DNA from: Devosia equisanguinis
Lineage (GTDB): Bacteria; Pseudomonadota; Alphaproteobacteria; Rhizobiales; Hyphomicrobiaceae
Direction of reading: 5' to 3'
Assembly: GCA_945901835.1 (NCBI GenBank)
Contig: CAMDMH010000282.1
Span: forward strand, 1-5,379
Length of the DNA: 5,379 nucleotides
This document shows, piece after piece, positions 5,042 to 5,379 of the stretch; the first letter of the stretch is position 1; every line of letters begins with the position of its first letter. The notes under the pieces were generated by a model that worked only from the letters and a program-made list of their open reading frames with translations, was not told where the DNA came from and searched no databases. The position numbers and the translations under genes are program-made.

Positions 5042-5379
5042 ATGATCTCGGCTTCCGCCTTTCTCGTCGTCGTGCTGACAGTCGCCGGCCCCCCACCGAA
5101 CGTCACCTGCCAGTCGGCGATCAAGGACCTGAGCGCGCACCTCCCCGAGCTTTCCACCACGGACGCCGAGTATAGATGGCGTGGCTTGCCCACCGCGTTC
5201 CAGTGCGATGCCCATGGCGCTGTGAAGTCCATCAGCCTGCGGTGGAAGGAAGGGCAGGGGTTGCTCAGCGACGCACGCGCCGCCATCGGAGCGCTCGGTT
5301 CCAGGATGACGGGCGACACGGCCACCGCGATCCGCGGTGCCTTCGACCGCTGCATCTCTGCGGCCGGCCGATCACTCGG
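5042..5379 (+). CDS. Hypothetical protein with exported-type N terminus, truncated by the window edge
   Basis: An open frame begins at ATG 5042 and runs without a stop to the right edge, giving 112 codons plus two bases. The start is well bounded: an in-frame TGA lies at 5033-5035, and CTGGAG at 5026-5031 is a ribosome binding site about 10 nt upstream. Residues 1-16 (MISASAFLVVVLTVAG) form a short hydrophobic segment like a signal peptide core, although the n-region carries no positive charge and no clear AxA cleavage site follows. Three cysteines are seen at 23, 55 and 104, with an alpha-helical-looking stretch at 74-108 rich in Ala and Arg. Third codon positions are GC-rich as in the neighbouring genes, which favours this strand over the overlapping minus-strand frame. 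I do not recognise the family. A secreted or membrane-anchored protein is the most that can be inferred. Confidence 0.6.
   Translation, partial: MISASAFLVVVLTVAGPPPNVTCQSAIKDLSAHLPELSTTDAEYRWRGLPTAFQCDAHGAVKSISLRWKEGQGLLSDARAAIGALGSRMTGDTATAIRGAFDRCISAAGRSL

Noticed and set aside
5038..5355. Minus-strand open frame opposite the right-edge gene
   Set aside because: The plus-strand frame has a ribosome binding site, hydrophobic N terminus and GC-rich third positions. The minus frame has none of these and no recognisable motif.

Overview
The window reads as a piece of chromosome from a GC-rich alphaproteobacterium, probably of the Hyphomicrobiales (Bradyrhizobium/Xanthobacteraceae-like). The grounds are an alphaproteobacterial uL13 with the TPHVDCGDN and AEHPHAAQNP blocks, a uS9 with the long acidic/proline-rich N-terminal extension usual in that class, the thioesterase-rplM-rpsI gene order, strongly GC-rich third codon positions, and the TctC/Bug-type binding proteins abundant in such genomes. 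The exact genus cannot be fixed from the sequence alone.

Layout. Positions 1-144 hold the 3' end of a PaaI-like hotdog thioesterase. An AT-rich gap with a promoter candidate and a foldable mRNA leader precedes the rplM-rpsI ribosomal protein operon (305-1269, + strand). A 138-bp convergent gap (1270-1407) holds a hairpin and two oppositely oriented clusters of a GG-N5 heptamer repeat. Next are two divergently transcribed genes for periplasmic Bug/TctC-type solute-binding proteins (1408-2406 on -, 2678-3685 on +), separated by a 271-bp gap with a 13-bp direct repeat. The second Bug gene converges on an amidohydrolase-2 family metalloenzyme (3787-4779, -) that resembles gamma-resorcylate/ACMSD-type decarboxylases. 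Almost the whole gap between those two genes is a two-unit REP/BIME element (3687-3776). A 262-bp gap with a weak promoter candidate leads to the start of an unrecognised, probably exported protein that runs off the right edge (5042-5379, +).

How the parts work together. The left part is core translation machinery. The right part is accessory metabolism. Bug proteins scavenge small organic acids in the periplasm, usually for TctAB-type transporters encoded elsewhere. The neighbouring metal-dependent enzyme has the residues expected for non-oxidative decarboxylation of an aromatic or unsaturated carboxylic acid, so capture and catabolism of aromatic acids is a reasonable inference. However, the genes are not in one operon, and no tctA/tctB or regulator gene is present here.

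No defence system, prophage, transposase gene, tRNA or CRISPR array is visible. The most unusual content is in the intergenic DNA: the GTAG-headed REP pair, the heptamer repeats, and a possible Shine-Dalgarno-sequestering leader before rplM.
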